DNA of 64,000 bases from Channallabes apus. Its lineage: Eukaryota > Chordata > Actinopteri > Siluriformes > Clariidae. The notes beneath the pieces are model-generated. The model saw nothing but the letters and a program-made list of their open reading frames with translations. It did no database searches and was not told where the DNA came from. Positions 1-11,688 of the stretch are shown here, piece after piece. Position 1 is the first letter of the stretch. Each line of letters opens with the position of its first letter. The stretch covers positions 4,425,207 through 4,489,206 of the forward strand of contig CM060127.1 in the NCBI GenBank assembly GCA_030522415.1, read 5' to 3'. Made by a program: the position numbers and the translations under genes.

Positions 1-266
1 AACAAACCGAGGCTCCTGCGCTACAACAGTTCCTTTTCTTCCAGAGCTTTTTATACCGTCGTTATAGTCATGCTTATATCCTGAATTAAATATAACTACT
101 GTATATATATGTGTGGATAAAACATACATCATTATTTTAAAAAATTTAATAAATAAAACGTCGTAATCATGGATAAAGTGCCATAGTCCACTGTTATTTT
201 ATGACAAGAAATTAGCGGGAAAAACATACCAAAGGCAGAAAGAAGGCGGAGCCAAGTCTAAAACTA
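1..266. other. AT-rich sequence, nothing recognised
   Basis: No gene, RNA or repeat signature is recognised in this stretch. It ends at the TA dinucleotide used as target site by the adjacent Tc1 element. Confidence 0.5.
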
Positions 267-1782
267 CAGTGGTTTGCAAAAGTATTTGGCCCCCTTGAAC
301 TTTTCCACATTTTGTCACATTACAACCACTAACATGAATCAATTTCATTGGAATTACATGTGAAAGACCAATACAAAGTGGTGTACACGTGAGAAGTGGA
401 ACGAAAATCATACATGATTCCAAACATTTTTTTACAAATAAATAACTGCAAAGTGGGGTGTGCGTAATTATTCAGCCCCCTTTGGTCTGAGTGCAGTCAG
501 TTGCCCATAGACATTGCCTGATGAGTGCTAATGACTAAATAGAGTGAACCTGTGTGTAATCTAATGTCAGTACAAATACAGCTGCTCTGTGACGGCCTCA
601 GAGGTTGTCTAAGAGAATATTGGGAGCAACAACACCATGAAGTCCAAAGAACACACCAGACAGGTCAGGGATAAAGTTATTGAGAAATTTAAAGCAGGCT
701 TAGGCTACAAAAAGATTTCCAAAGCCTTGAACATCCCACGGAGCACCGTTCAAGCGATCATTCAGAAATGGAAGGAGTATGGCACAACTGTAAACCTACC
801 AAGACAAGGCCGTGCACCTAAACTCACAGGCCGAACAAGGAGAGCGCTGATCAGAAATGCAGCCAAGAGGCCCATGGTGACTCTGGACGAGCTGCAGAGA
901 TCTACAGCTCAGGTGGGGGAATCTGTCCATAGGACAACTATTAGCACTATTTGCACTGCACAAAGTTGGCCTTTATGGAAGAGTGGCAAGAAGAAAGCCA
1001 TTGTTAACAGAAAACCATAAGAAGTCCCGTTTGCACAGCAAACATGTGGAAGAAGGTGCTCTCGTCAGATGAATCCAAAATGGAACTTTTTGGCCAAAAT
1101 GCAAAACACTGTGTGTGGCGGAAAACTAACACTGCACATCACTCTGAACACACCATCCCCACTGTCAAATATGGTGGTGGCAGCATCATGCTCTGGGGGT
1201 GCTTCTCTTCAGCAGGGACAGGGAAGCTGGTCAGAGTTGATGGGAAGATGGATGGAGCCAAATACAGGGCAATCTGGGAAGAAAACCTCTTGGAGTCTGC
1301 AGGAGGCTTGAGATTGGGGCGGAGGTTCACCTTCCAGCAGGACAACGACCCTAAACATAAAGCCAGGGCAACAATGGAATGGTTTAAAACAAAACATATC
1401 CATGTGTTAGAATGGCCCAGTCAAAGTCCAGATCTAAATCCAATCGAGAATCTGTGGCAAGATCTGAAAACTGCTGTTCACAAACGCTGTTCATCTAATC
1501 TGACTGAGCTGGAGCTGTTTTGCAAAGAAGAATGGGCGAGGATTTCAGTCTCTAGATGTGCAAAGCTGGTAGAGACATAAACCCTAAAAGACTGGCAGCT
1601 GGAATTGCAGCAAAAGGTGGTTCTACAAAGTATTGACTCAGGGGGCTGAATAATTACGCACACCCCACTTTTCAGTTATTTATTTGTAAAAAAAATTTTG
1701 GAATCATGTATGATTTTCGTTCCACTTCTCACGTGTAAACCACTTTGTATTGGTCTTTCACGTGGAATTCCAATAAAATTGA
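267..1782 (+). mobile_element. Tc1-type transposon, 3' end truncated
   Basis: The left terminal inverted repeat begins CAGTGG directly after a TA target dinucleotide at 265-266. The body is nearly colinear with the second copy at 60803-62361. The right terminal repeat runs to about 1782 and then diverges, so about 80 bp of the outer repeat present in the other copy are missing and no right-hand TA end remains. The interior carries a broken DD34E transposase. Tc1 elements move by cut-and-paste into TA sites; this copy lacks an intact end and an intact reading frame and should be immobile. Confidence 0.93.
637..1643 (+). pseudogene. Tc1 transposase pseudogene (frameshifted)
   Basis: An ATG at 637 opens a helix-turn-helix N-terminus ([20 protein letters not shown]) typical of Tc1 transposases. 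The frame is lost near 945, where the sequence differs by an indel from the other copy, and resumes at about 1044 after another indel. The resumed part contains the DDE landmarks: [11 protein letters not shown] (first D), [10 protein letters not shown] (second D) and [11 protein letters not shown] (E). An extra AA near 1577 creates an early stop compared with the 60.8-kb copy, so the last about 20 residues are out of frame. Three separate lesions mean no functional protein. The family normally encodes about 340 residues. Confidence 0.92.
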
Positions 1783-2960
1783 ACTTAGCGATTTGTTTTC
1801 ATAGAAACTCAGATATGATCAGGGAGAAACACTGACAAAGCATTACATATCGATAATATTCAAAACACAGCACTAAACTCAATTACATATTGAAAAATAT
1901 ATTCATATTTCGTGCGGTTCCTTGAGCCTGACTTGTGATGTCATTAAATAAACCCCCCCACCTGTAGCCAATCTCTAATGTGAATTGTTTCATTCTGATT
2001 TGAAGTGAATTTCATCTCCACACATTAAGACATGCGTTTGGATTTTGACACCCTGACCTCAGTGTTTCATGCTTTAACTCTCTCTGAGCCTATAAGAGGT
2101 AAAAGACCTGACAGGTATGGACATGACACATGTGCTTGTGTATGTGTGTGTAGCTGCCATGTCCACACATTGCATTCCTTTATAACAGTGCAGAGGTGGA
2201 GAGGTGCTGCATGCCTGAGATTTCTGAGAGGAGAGGGAAGGAAGCCTGTCAGGACCTGCCTGGCCTGATCCTGCGTACCTGTTGGACAGGTAAAGCCTGC
2301 CGCTGGGGGAATGAGCCATGCAGGACTGGAATTCAGGGATGAGGTGCTTATCTAGGGATTTACAGGGATGGATAGTTATTTTTGCACAAGGCACTGATAA
2401 AGGCCAGACTTTACAGAAGAGTGAAAGTCTTTTCTTTGATATTAGGAAGCCAGGGCCATGGCACAGGCTTCAGCCATGATACAACATCCCCTGGAGCACA
2501 GAGGGTTTAGGCTCTTACTCAAGTCCCGAACAGTGGCAGTTGGTCGTGATGGAGCTTGAACCCTTGACCTTCTGATAAGTAACTCAGAGCCTTAACCGTA
2601 TAAGCCCAAAGTCAGGGTGGAGCACAAATTCAGCCTCTGCTACCAGAACTGATGGTTCTGAGATGTAGTTGCACTCAAACCTGAGAAACCACCTTTTTCA
2701 TTATGGTATATTACCTTCCAAGCGTCTAGAAGACTTGAAAAGGTTGGATTGAAATCTAAACAAATTTACAGTATATAAGGAATACTATAGGGAATTAAGC
2801 GACTAATCAAGAAATGAAATGTTCATAAATTTCTCTTCTTCTGGCTAAGGTGGATTACCTTCACACCAGTAGATATTTCACTTTAATAGCTAGCCAGGTT
2901 TAATAACAAGCTGGCTAACATTCCAGATTAGCATAAGGCTCGCTAACATACATCACTAGC
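1783..2960. other. Non-coding, one degenerate dispersed repeat
   Basis: No coding region is recognised. About 2485-2610 resembles a degenerate version of a common teleost repeat with the phrases 'ctcaagtcccgaacagtggcag' style and 'gagccttaacc'; the same family appears more clearly at 4547-4745. The rest is unremarkable. Confidence 0.4.
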
Positions 2961-2964
2961 CATG

Positions 2965-4203
2965 ATCAATTCAATTTTATTTATATAGCGCTTTTAACAA
3001 TGGTCATTGTCTCAAAGCAGCTTCACAAAAATGAAAGAAAATTTACAAAAAAATTAAAAAATAATAATAATTTTAGAAAAGAAAATAATTGGAAGTGTGT
3101 ATGTGTGAGAGAAATGTGTAGATAATAATAATGAGACGAATCAATGAAATGTCTCTGATGAGCAAGCCAAGGGTGACGGCGACGGTGGCAAGGAAAAACT
3201 CCCTGAGATGGCATTAGGAAGAAACCTTGAGAGGAACCAGACTAAACAGGGAACCCATCCTCATTTGGGCGATAACAGATAGAAATGATATAACATCTTG
3301 TGTGTTGTGCAGGTAAAAATTCAATATAACAGAAGTTCTTTAAATTGACATGAAGACCAGCAGTTCAGCATAGGGACGAGTCAGTAGGTGCAGAGGGCAG
3401 ATGAGGTCTGGAAGCACAGGAGCAGCATGTGTAGCTCCAACCATCATAAAGCTAAATCCAGTTGGAGCTGGTCCTTCTCTGGATGCCTCAGGAACCTCGC
3501 AGGGTCGGCCTTTGACTACTGAAGCTGGCACAATCTCCCGATGCCTCGGCATGGGTAGAGAAATACAGAACAGATGGGGAGAATTAGCGTAGTTGCCATT
3601 CAGTATAGATGAACTGGAGTATGCGATTATGGGATGAGTTATGTGTATGCCAGATTAAAAAGATGCGTCTTGAGTCTACTTTTGAACTGAGAAACCGTGT
3701 CTGCTCCCCGAACACTGTCTGGAAGGCTATTCCAAAGCTTTGGAGCTAAATATGAAAAAGCCCTACCCCCTTTTGTAGATTTTGAAATTCTGGGAACTAC
3801 CAGAAGTCCGGAGTTTTGTGATCTTAAGGTGCGTGGTGGATTGTAGCGTATCAGAAGACTGGTTAGGTATGTGGGAGCTAAACCATTTAAGGCCTTGTAT
3901 GTAAGTAATACTATTTTGTAGTTTATTCTAAACTGAACAGGTAGCCAGTGCAGGGATGATAATATTGGGGTTATATGATCATATTTTCTGGATCTAGTGA
4001 GAACCCTGCCGGCTGCATTTTGGACTAACTGAAGCTTGTTTATTGAGGATGCAGGACAACCACCTAGTAATGCATTACAATAGTCCAGTCTGGAAGTCAG
4101 GAATGCATGAACTAGCTTTTCTGCATCAGATACGGATAAGATGTTCCTAAGTTTAGCAATATTTCTAAGATGGAAAAAGGCTGTTTTTGTGATATCACCA
4201 GGA
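2965..4203. repeat. Long teleost-type dispersed repeat, class unknown
   Basis: The start of this block (tttatttatatagcgcttttaa, then the 'ccctgagatggcattagg' region) recurs in shorter form at 8300-8545, which shows it is a dispersed repeat. The second half (about 3640-4200) reads as one continuous anonymous unit. No intact reading frame, terminal inverted repeat or target duplication could be identified, so the element class is left open. Confidence 0.6.
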
Positions 4204-4546
4204 AGTTACCTAACATTATGCTAACTATTATGATGACTAAAGCATACTATACAATTTATGATGCAATATATGTAATATCATATACTATATAGAGTTATGT
4301 TTCAGTATATTATATTACATATATAATAGTTCATACTATATGCAATATACTGCATTGTACAATATATACACTAGCTATCCTATGTATAATACGCTAAAGT
4401 ATATTATGCAAATGTTTGTTCCAACCAAGCATGGACGGTAACAGCACTGTGACGTTTAACTATATTTTAGATCCCAGGTGTTCTGTAATTGTTAATTACA
4501 TGAACTGTCGGTCGCAGAATGGGTGTAAGTAGATCTGTATGATCTA
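4204..4546. other. AT-rich filler
   Basis: This stretch is made of short TATA/ATAT-like words with local self-complementarity. Nothing gene-like is seen. Confidence 0.4.
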
Positions 4547-4745
4547 CATCTAGGCATTTGGCAGACGCACTTATCCAGAGCGACATACATTTTTATCTCA
4601 TTACATAGCTGAGCAATTAGGGTTAAGGATCTTGCTCAGGGGCCCACCAGTGGCAACTTGGTGGTTGTGGGGTTTGAACATGGGATGTCTTGAACCATAG
4701 TCAAATGCTTTAACCACTGAGCTACTCTTGCTCTACTAAGTCTAC
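4547..4745. repeat. Dispersed repeat ('ggcagacgcacttatccagagcgac' type)
   Basis: This is a characteristic teleost repeat with the internal phrases ggcagacgcacttatccag, ttgctcaggggcccaccag and ttaaccactgagctac. A degenerate relative is visible at about 39030-39115, inside pabpc1 intron 1. The class is not decided from sequence. Confidence 0.6.
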
Positions 4746-5340
4746 AGTACTGAGGAGAGAGCAGCTGCCTGCCAAATCCCACATTCAAAACCAGTCACAG
4801 AAGCACTCTCAGCAAGAACACACTATCTTATCTAATTTATATGCTAACTATACACTTCTCCATTTGCTATATAACTATCCTGAATGTATAATTGTATTAT
4901 AGCCCGTAAGGCACGGTGTAATACTACTATTACATTATATGATGTTCTAAACTATACAGTACATACAGTACTATACTACGCTCGTTATCATACAATATAG
5001 TACAATAAGTATATGATGTGATGGTGTGTGATATAAGATTACATGGTTTTAATAAGATTACATTTGCTTTTAAAAGCAGCAGGAAGTAAGTCATGGATCA
5101 TCTGATTAACTTCCTCATGCTCTGGAATGTATTTCTCTCTGTGAGCGGTTTTATATATCACACTCAGAATAGCGTGTGCGTATTACCGTACAGTCCTTTC
5201 AGGGAAGTAGTGAGTAACAAGCTAAACAAGACGGAGCTGAGGAGGTGAAGCTGATCAATCCAGTCAAGCAGGTCCGACTGTAATCTGCAGGATTTACACT
5301 CACTGTGTGACTCTGTAATACCAGGAATACTTTATTTAAT
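4746..5340. other. Non-coding, nothing recognised
   Basis: AT-rich intergenic DNA without repeat or gene signatures I can name. Confidence 0.4.
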
Positions 5341-5354
5341 GTGTGTATGAACAC

Positions 5355-5498
5355 ATTACACACACACACACACACACACGCACAAATAACTGTGTGTGTA
5401 GGAGTGTGTGTATGCAACAAATAACTGTGTTTCTAGGTGTGTTTGTGTGCGTGTTTACACACACACACAGTTATTTATGCCCTCTGGACAGTTGTTTA

Positions 5499-5532
<34 letters not shown>

Positions 5533-5545
5533 TTGCGTGCTCACA
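5355..5545. repeat. (CA)n/(GT)n microsatellite cluster
   Basis: A (CA)n run at about 5357-5380 is followed by broken CA and GT runs and a (GT)n run at about 5500-5532. The open frames through it are low-complexity shadows. Confidence 0.85.
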
Positions 5546-5679
5546 TGCTGTACGACACGCCTTGACATGCAAACACTCCCTCATTCAAGCCGCTCTCCTC
5601 CTCGGACAAACAGACTAAAATCACTTTATGTCCAGTTTCATACAGTTTAGCTGCGCCCATGGGTTAGCTTTCTTTTCCT

Positions 5680-5850
5680 ATCAAAAGTATTGGCACACTT
5701 TACATGATTAAAATTATTTAAAAGCCGGCATTTTTTTTTTAACTTAAGCATATGGGTAATTCACATTTGTTGATGTAACAATGTTGTTTTATGTTGTACA
5801 GTTTTCTGTATAAACGGTGGTTGCAAAAGTATTGGCACCCCAAACATTCA
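5680..5850. mobile_element. Tc1-like terminal repeat remnants
   Basis: The phrase caaaagtattggcac occurs at about 5682 and again at about 5825 (ggttgcaaaagtattggcacc), as found at ends of Tc1-like elements. No transposase is present. Probably a small non-autonomous remnant. Confidence 0.4.
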
Positions 5851-6164
5851 TTATTTGTTGATTCTGTCTGTCTGTCTGTCTGGTTGGCTGGCTTGCTGCT
5901 CCAATAAATTGATACAAACATCATGTTAGCTCTGAATTTACTTGCTGGATCTCAACATTAATAAGAGGAATGTTCATAAGAAGGAATGCAAAACAAGAGG
6001 ATCCATTTCACTGTTAGCAGGTGAGCTGACTGGACAGGAAGGAAAAAGTCCGAGAGAAAAAGCGTGTCTTGACTGAAATCACAAGGTGTCGTAAGCATAG
6101 GTCTCATGCTGTCACTTTTTTCAAGTGAGGAGATTTTTCTCCCCCTATCACTTATTCTTGACTG

Positions 6165-6385
6165 CACTTATCCTGTGGAATGTATCACTGGGGTCTGAGG
6201 CAAGGTACACCCTCATGCCAGTTCATCACAGAGCACACATGAGTATGTCTTTGGAGGAAACCCACCTAATTTAGGGAGTACATACAAACTCCTCACAAAC
6301 AGACCTGAATTGGGAATCAAACCCTGACCCTGGAGGTGCAACACCACAGTGCTAACCGCTACTCCACTGTGCCACCTGTATTAAT
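6165..6385 (-). mobile_element. tRNA-derived SINE, degenerate, minus strand
   Basis: Read on the minus strand, the block starts with a tRNA-like head (gtggcacagtggagtagcgg, then a B-box-like gtttgattccc) and continues into the gtttgtatgtactccc and ggtttcctcc body. It is a diverged copy of the SINE seen most completely at 34109-34447. Confidence 0.7.
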
Positions 6386-6957
6386 CCTTTATTCATTAAA
6401 CAGATGCTCTTTTTGTCTCCCTGTCTCACTATCTTTCTCTTTATTTCTCTCTCTCTCCCTCTGTCTCTGTGTCTCTCGGCCCCGCCTCACATTGTAGCAG
6501 GAAATGTTAGCGTTGTGAGAAACGTGGTGGACTTGGTGTTGTGTTTCGTTTCTCTGCGTGTCATAAAAGAAAAAACAAATCCACACGCTGCATTGTTACA
6601 CCTTTAATCTGTCTCCAGAGAAATGATCAGGAAGCTGTTTAGGTCATACACCCACTACACACACACACACACACACACACAGACAAGTGTGGCTCAGTTT
6701 TACACCTGATTCTTTTTGTTTCTTTCATTGTTGTGCATTGTATATGTGTTCGTGTTTGTGTATGTGTTTAATTCTTTAATGTCATCTTGTCATTATCATG
6801 TATTGTGTTTTTGATTAATTAGGGTGTATTGTTAGTTGTAGCATGTTGTATTGTGTTTTTGTGTGTGTTAACCACTATTAGGCCATGTCACTTAGGTGTG
6901 TTGATATCGAACCTGAGGCTGCGTAAAAAAGCAAATCAAAAACTTTTTTTTTTGGCT

Positions 6958-7001
<44 letters not shown>

Positions 7002-7019
7002 TGAAAGCCACTGTTGATG
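6386..7019. repeat. Microsatellite-rich non-coding DNA
   Basis: A CT-rich run (about 6415-6475), (CA)n at about 6656-6682 and (GT)n at about 6961-6997. Nothing gene-like. Confidence 0.6.
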
Positions 7020-7490
7020 AAAAAAAAAAACAAAGATTTGTCTCACATTTGCCAAAAAACATCTTAATTATCTCAGAATATTAAAGTATTAATTACCCTT
7101 TTAGGCCAATATTCTGTGGACTAATGAAAAAAAGGTGGCGTAAAATTAACACAGCGTTTCATAAAAAGAACATGGTGGTGGTAGTGTGATTGTCTGGGTC
7201 TGCTTTCTAGCTGTTTTCAGGACCTGGACGACTTGTCATAATTGGTGGAAACATGAATTCTGCTCTCTACCAGAAAATCTTAAAGGAGAATGTTCACCCA
7301 TCAGTTTGTGACCTCAGAATTTGGGCCAAAATTCCTCGACAGCGATGTGAAAGACTCATTGCCAATACAAATGCTTGATTGTACAACCAGTCCTTGGGTT
7401 TAGGGGCAATTACTTTTTCACATAGGACCAGGTAGGTTTGGACAACTTTTTTCTCATAATAAATGAAATAATTTAAAATAATTAAACTGC
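7020..7490 (+). pseudogene. Tc1-like transposase relic (second family)
   Basis: The stretch resembles the middle of a Tc1-type transposase gene at the DNA level (tctgtggactaatg, ggtggtggtagtgtg, aacatgaattctgctctctac, aaggagaatgttcaccc) but has many stops and lacks the second and third catalytic blocks. It ends in a Tc1-type terminal repeat (gggcaattactttttcacat, ggtaggtttggacaac). The same terminal phrase reappears at 59522-59715, which shows two relics of one family. It differs from the Tc1 family at 267 and 60803. Confidence 0.75.
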
Positions 7491-7565
7491 ATTTTGTATT
7501 TACTCAGGTTATCGTTGTGAAATATAACATTTTATTTGATGATCTGAATCATTTAATTATGACAA

Positions 7566-7566
7566 A

Positions 7567-7625
<59 letters not shown>
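7566..7625. repeat. (TA)n microsatellite
   Basis: A nearly pure TA run of about 56 bp, ending in tacacatgcacaca. Confidence 0.95.
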
Positions 7626-7629
<4 letters not shown>

Positions 7630-7705
7630 GCACACATATAATAACAATTGTATTCCTCATTATTGTTATTTCTTTTAGTCCTTTGATTTATTACACTGTT
7701 AATGC

Positions 7706-7736
<31 letters not shown>

Positions 7737-7842
7737 GAGAGAGAGAGAGCACACAAGAAGTTTGGACAAAGGTTCAAAGCATCACACCGTCATCTAGTGG
7801 TGGAGAACAGCACGCACACACACACACACACACACACACGTT
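7706..7842. repeat. (GT)n(GA)n and (CA)n microsatellites
   Basis: (GT)n at about 7706-7730 runs into (GA)n to 7749; a (CA)n run follows at about 7815-7839. Confidence 0.9.
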
Positions 7843-8299
7843 CAATTCAATGTTCCATAGCAGGAGTATTAGTAATAATTAGTATTAGTATTATTAGTAG
7901 TGTTAGTAGCAGTAGTACAGTGGGTCTAGGATAGCAATATGGCAATACTTGTTAGCTTTTATTTTGCTTTAACTGATATCAAGAACCTTCCCCTCAACTA
8001 GACGACACCTGGGGTGCACTAGTTAATTAGTAACAAGCCAAAATACTCAACTAATAAACTAGTTAAGGCCAAAATGCTTACTAGTAGCACTAGTTGAAGC
8101 CACTTACTAGTTAGCCAGTGTCACATGTCACTTATGGAAATAGAAAATTTTCACATGGTATAATAATAATTAACATCAGTGTCAGACTAATGACCTAACA
8201 AAGTAATCATAAGAGTACAGTAGATTAAGCAGGAAGAATCTAATTGCAATAATAATGGTAATGGTAGATGGTAATGCTAAAAGAATTAGTAAGCTACCG
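7843..8299. other. Non-coding, nothing recognised
   Basis: AT-rich with irregular tandem-like words (attagtattag, ctagttaagcc). No gene is recognised. Confidence 0.4.
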
Positions 8300-8545
8300 T
8301 TCATTCAGTTCAGTTTTATTGATTTAACACTTTTAACAATGGTCACTGTCACAAAGCAGCCTTACAGAATTCAAAAGAAAATTATGCAAATCATCCCTAA
8401 TGAGCACTTGACACCGAGGGCGACAGTGTCAAGTAGAAACTCCCTGAGATAATAGTAAGAAACCTAGAGGAACCAGATTCAACAGTCATCTGCGTGATAT
8501 TAGATAGCAGGGATTGATCTACAGGGATAGAACTTCAGTATAACA
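8300..8545. repeat. Second, shorter copy of the 2965-4203 repeat
   Basis: It shares ordered phrases with the start of the 2965 block: a tttaacaatggtcactgtc variant, caaagcagc, aactccctgaga, aagaaacct and gaggaaccaga. Only the first about 300 bp of the longer unit are represented. Confidence 0.65.
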
Positions 8546-8754
8546 TGAGAGGTTTTTAAAAGTTAATTAGTAGTCCACTTTCATTATTGGAGACTTGGGC
8601 ACTCTGGAATCCTGAGCTAGTAAGCGACTGCAGTCACAATTCATCAGAGAACAGCTGTCTGAAAGAGAGGAGGACGAGTATAGCAGGAATAGTAGTACAG
8701 TAGTAGCAAAAGTAGCATGGGTATAATAGTACTACAGTAGAGTAAGGGATTGTG

Positions 8755-9012
8755 TAGTGTGGGGCAGTTAGTGTGTATGTAGGGGTATTAAGTGAGTAAG
8801 TGTTTAGAGTATGTGAGTGAGTGTGTGGGGGAAATGAGTGTGTAGGGGAAATGAGTGAGTGTGTAGAGTAAGAGTCTTTGTGGATGTAAAGTAAGTGTGT
8901 AGAATGTTTAGAGTGTGTAAAGAAAGTGTGCGAGTGAGTGTGTAGCGTAAGTGTGTGTGAGTGAGTAAGTGTGTAAAGAAAGTGTGTGTATATGTGTGTG
9001 TGTATGTATAGA
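8755..9012. repeat. GTGTGAGTGA-type degenerate tandem region
   Basis: A purine/GT-rich run of variable gtgtgtag / gagtgagt words spans about 250 bp. It has no fixed period, so it is described as cryptically simple rather than a clean minisatellite. Confidence 0.7.
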
Positions 9013-9039
9013 GTAAGTGAGCAGGCTGTGATTTGGAAC

Positions 9040-9670
9040 GCACCCCGGGCAGATCTTCGCTCGCGCGCGTGTGTGTGAGAGTAACACAGCTGTAAACTTC
9101 CCCCTGCGCATTGAGTCTCCGCTCCGTGTATCAGTAAGTCAGAACTGTGTATTTAGATTAAACGTTATAAACTGATTGTAACTTTAGATTCGCTTCTATT
9201 ACACGGATTACGGCTTTTCTAATAACTGGAACGTGAACGAGTTGTTTTATTTAACACGCGAACTCGGTGTTTCCTCGCTCGCGACGCGGCTAACGCTAAG
9301 TAAGCTAGCTAACAGCTGTCTGGAACAAACCTCGTTCTTTAATGGGGTCGTGATATTTTTTTACAGAGAAGATGTAATTAAACGTGTTTTTGGTGAAATT
9401 TTAGAAAGTTCTCTAAAGCAAAAGTGTGCTTTTCATAGCGAATATGGATCAGCCGGGGCATGGTTGTGTTATTGTTACGCTCTCTACTTTTCCTAACCGT
9501 TTTCGGTAAGACTCTTTGCGATTGGTCAGTTGGTCTAACCAACAACCGGGATAACGTTTCATAAGCCAATCATCATTCAGATGGTGTTTTTGCTAGCCAA
9601 TCAGAGGCGAGAAGGCGGGGTTTGCCGCGGTACGGGTGAAACACGGTGTACGCTGTGGAGGATATGTTAT
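9040..9670 (+). promoter_or_regulatory. Likely znf706 promoter region (CCAAT/GC-box cluster)
   Basis: This is a local CpG-richer island in AT-rich DNA. It holds an inverted CCAAT box (ATTGG, 9521-9525), two direct CCAAT boxes (9566-9570 and 9597-9601) and a GC box (GGCGGGG, 9614-9620), with no convincing TATA box. That arrangement suits NF-Y/SP-type housekeeping promoters. A possible 5'UTR exon with donor GTAAGT near 9132 is also visible. Assignment to znf706 rests on direction and on it being the nearest downstream gene; the transcription start is not determinable by eye. Confidence 0.45.
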
Positions 9671-10053
9671 GTATAGGAAAAAATATTTATATTTCATGAA
9701 GGATCATCAGAAAGCGTGTTTGCCCGAAATGTGGTGTATTTAATGTGTCTAGTTATATGAATTATTCAGTTACAACTGTTTTCTATCTCAGTTCATATAA
9801 TATATAATTTTAATAATAACAATAATACATATTATTATAATAATGATTTATTTATTATATATAAAATAAAGCTATAAAGTTGGCGTGTCTGTTCATGGAA
9901 GATCTTTGGGTGAAAAATTATTTGGGGACATAAGAGTAATAGAACACATCAATATTTTTGGAATTTTCGTCTGTTTATTTGTGCACGCATCACATAAAAA
10001 CTACTCAACCAGTTTTAATGGGGTTTCACAGGTGTATTTGGCTGAGCGTAAGA
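9671..10053. other. AT-rich, nothing recognised
   Basis: No gene or repeat signature is recognised before the hAT left end. Confidence 0.4.
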
Positions 10054-10693
10054 CAGTGGTTCTCAAAGTGTGGGGTGCGCCACTAGTGTAGAATACAGAC
10101 ATGGCAGGTGGGGCGCAATGAACGGGAGGAAATTAGTGGAAAGTACCTATTCTAATTCATGCTTTTCTTTATTGATAATGAAGAGCGTATGCTCAAAACT
10201 AAACAATCACACACAAATAAATGGATAATTAATACAAGTAAATTTAAAATAACATCAGTTGTGGGCCGAGAGAAAAAGTGTAACCGTAGTGGAACAATAA
10301 TGGTTTAACGTCGGAACAACTTGAGCAGCGCTGCTCGAATCACAAACCTGCGCAACCCACTGGGCAGCGCTGACAGAAATAGACCGCGCCGACCATCAAA
10401 ATACATTTTACCCCGCTGGGATGCGCACGTACAAAACAGCCATGGCAAGGCGGAAACAATATTAAACAGTCCTGACATTTTAAATAATTGTTTTTAAATA
10501 AAAACACAGTGGGTCGTGCAGGTTTGTGATTCGAGCGGCGCTGCGCGATCCCCCGGGCTGCGCAAATAAACCAGATCATCACTGCGCTATCCCGATAGTC
10601 GCACTGCACTGTATTTGCGCAGATATTTGGTTCAATCGGGTGCCACGGTTTCTTCCCACTTTTGATGTATTTGGCTTCACATACACTTCGACA

Positions 10694-10920
10694 ATGGAAG
10701 AAGACGGTGCAGCAGCAGTGAGTTTACTTACATGTGAAGAAACCAACAACGAGTAGATTGTAAAGAAAAAAGCTGCCTCGTCTGTGTTGTGGAATTGGTT
10801 TGGATATAAGAAAAGTGATACGAATGAGATGAACATGATTTGCAATGTACACAAGTGCACTGTTTTAACAAGTGATGGAAACACGTCAAACCTTTTCTAT
10901 CATCTGAAACCCAAACGAAT
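10694..10920 (+). pseudogene. BED-type zinc-finger fragment of another hAT transposase
   Basis: After an early in-frame stop, the frame reads SVLWNWFGYKKSD, then MICNVHKC, then SDGNTSNLFYHLK. This is the spacing of a BED zinc finger (W-F, C-x2-3-C, H-L), as in ZBED1 and Tol2-like hAT transposases. It breaks off after the finger. It differs from the ZBED5-like segment at 11145, so two transposon families are nested here. Confidence 0.65.
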
Positions 10921-11144
10921 ATGGCCAAAGTAAAAAAATGCGGAAAACCTCAGCAATTCACAGTTTAATTAAAATTGCATTGTTTCTTTGTGTTTGAATT
11001 TTTATTTATGCATTCTATAGCATTTCATTCATTATGCAATATAGCATTTCAGATACAAATTGCTATATTGTGATATATATTGTTATCGAGGTAGCAATTT
11101 GCTTCTACCGTGATAGAAGATTTTGGTTATATCGCCCACCCCTA

Positions 11145-11446
11145 ATGAAGCCTATCTTCAGCTTGGATTCATGGTGGGGGCAGAAGAGAGACCCGTGTGT
11201 GTTTTGTGTCTTAAACCGCTGGCAGCAGACCGCATGAGACCCAACAAAGTAGGAAGACACTTAGAGACAACACACTCCAGTCACGTTAATAAGCCACTCG
11301 ACTTCTTTCAAAGAAAGCTGGCAGAATACAGACAGCAGGATAATCACATGGTAACATCTGAATCAGTGGACAGCAAAGCACAAATGGCTTCATTCAAAGT
11401 TGCATACAGAATTGGCCAGTGCAAAAAAACTACAAACGATTGCTGA
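11145..11446 (+). pseudogene. ZBED5-like hAT transposase N-terminal fragment
   Basis: A short open stretch has CVLCLKPLAADRM and GRHLETTHSSH, i.e. Cys-x2-Cys ... His-x5-His of a BED-type finger, followed by the PLDFFQRKLAEYRQQ linker known from ZBED5-like genes and hAT elements. A stop follows soon after, and the catalytic part is missing. Confidence 0.75.
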
Positions 11447-11688
11447 GCAGCTAATGAACATGGGGTCAATTATGCAAAAATAAGTGACAACGTAAGCCTT
11501 TTATAACAATTGCATGTGTATTTTATCTGTTTTTAACTTGGTGTTGTTTGATCTTATTGGTTTAGAAATTGATATTTCAATAAACAGTAAACTTGGCCGA
11601 TTTCGTTATTATTTTGTTGACAAGTGGGGCTTGAAAATTCGCTCACCCCCTTAAGTGGGGAATGACAGAAAAAGTTTGAGAACCACTG

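Larger units (their letters stand above)
10054..11688 (+). mobile_element. hAT-type element relic (ZBED5-like family)
   Basis: The ends are inverted repeats: CAGTGGTTCTCAAA on the left and TTTGAGAACCACTG on the right. They are flanked by an imperfect 8-bp duplication, GCGTAAGA versus GCTTAAGG. The inside contains a zinc-finger start fragment at about 11145-11446 that resembles the N-terminus of ZBED5/FAM200-like hAT proteins (CVLCLKPLAADRM, RPNKVGRHLETTHSSH, PLDFFQRKL). The rest of the transposase is absent. The 5' half contains a second, foreign BED-finger fragment. The left end is duplicated in inverted orientation by the MITE at 56133. Confidence 0.85.

Noticed and set aside
5343..5650. 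Overlapping short frames on both strands rich in His-Thr or Cys-Val
   Set aside because: They are translations of (CA)n and (GT)n microsatellites. The same applies to many frames near 8804, 50680, 51180, 53834 and 55280.
7787..7800. CTCF-like motif on the minus strand
   Set aside because: One of the invariant G positions is changed, and the site lies next to microsatellites.
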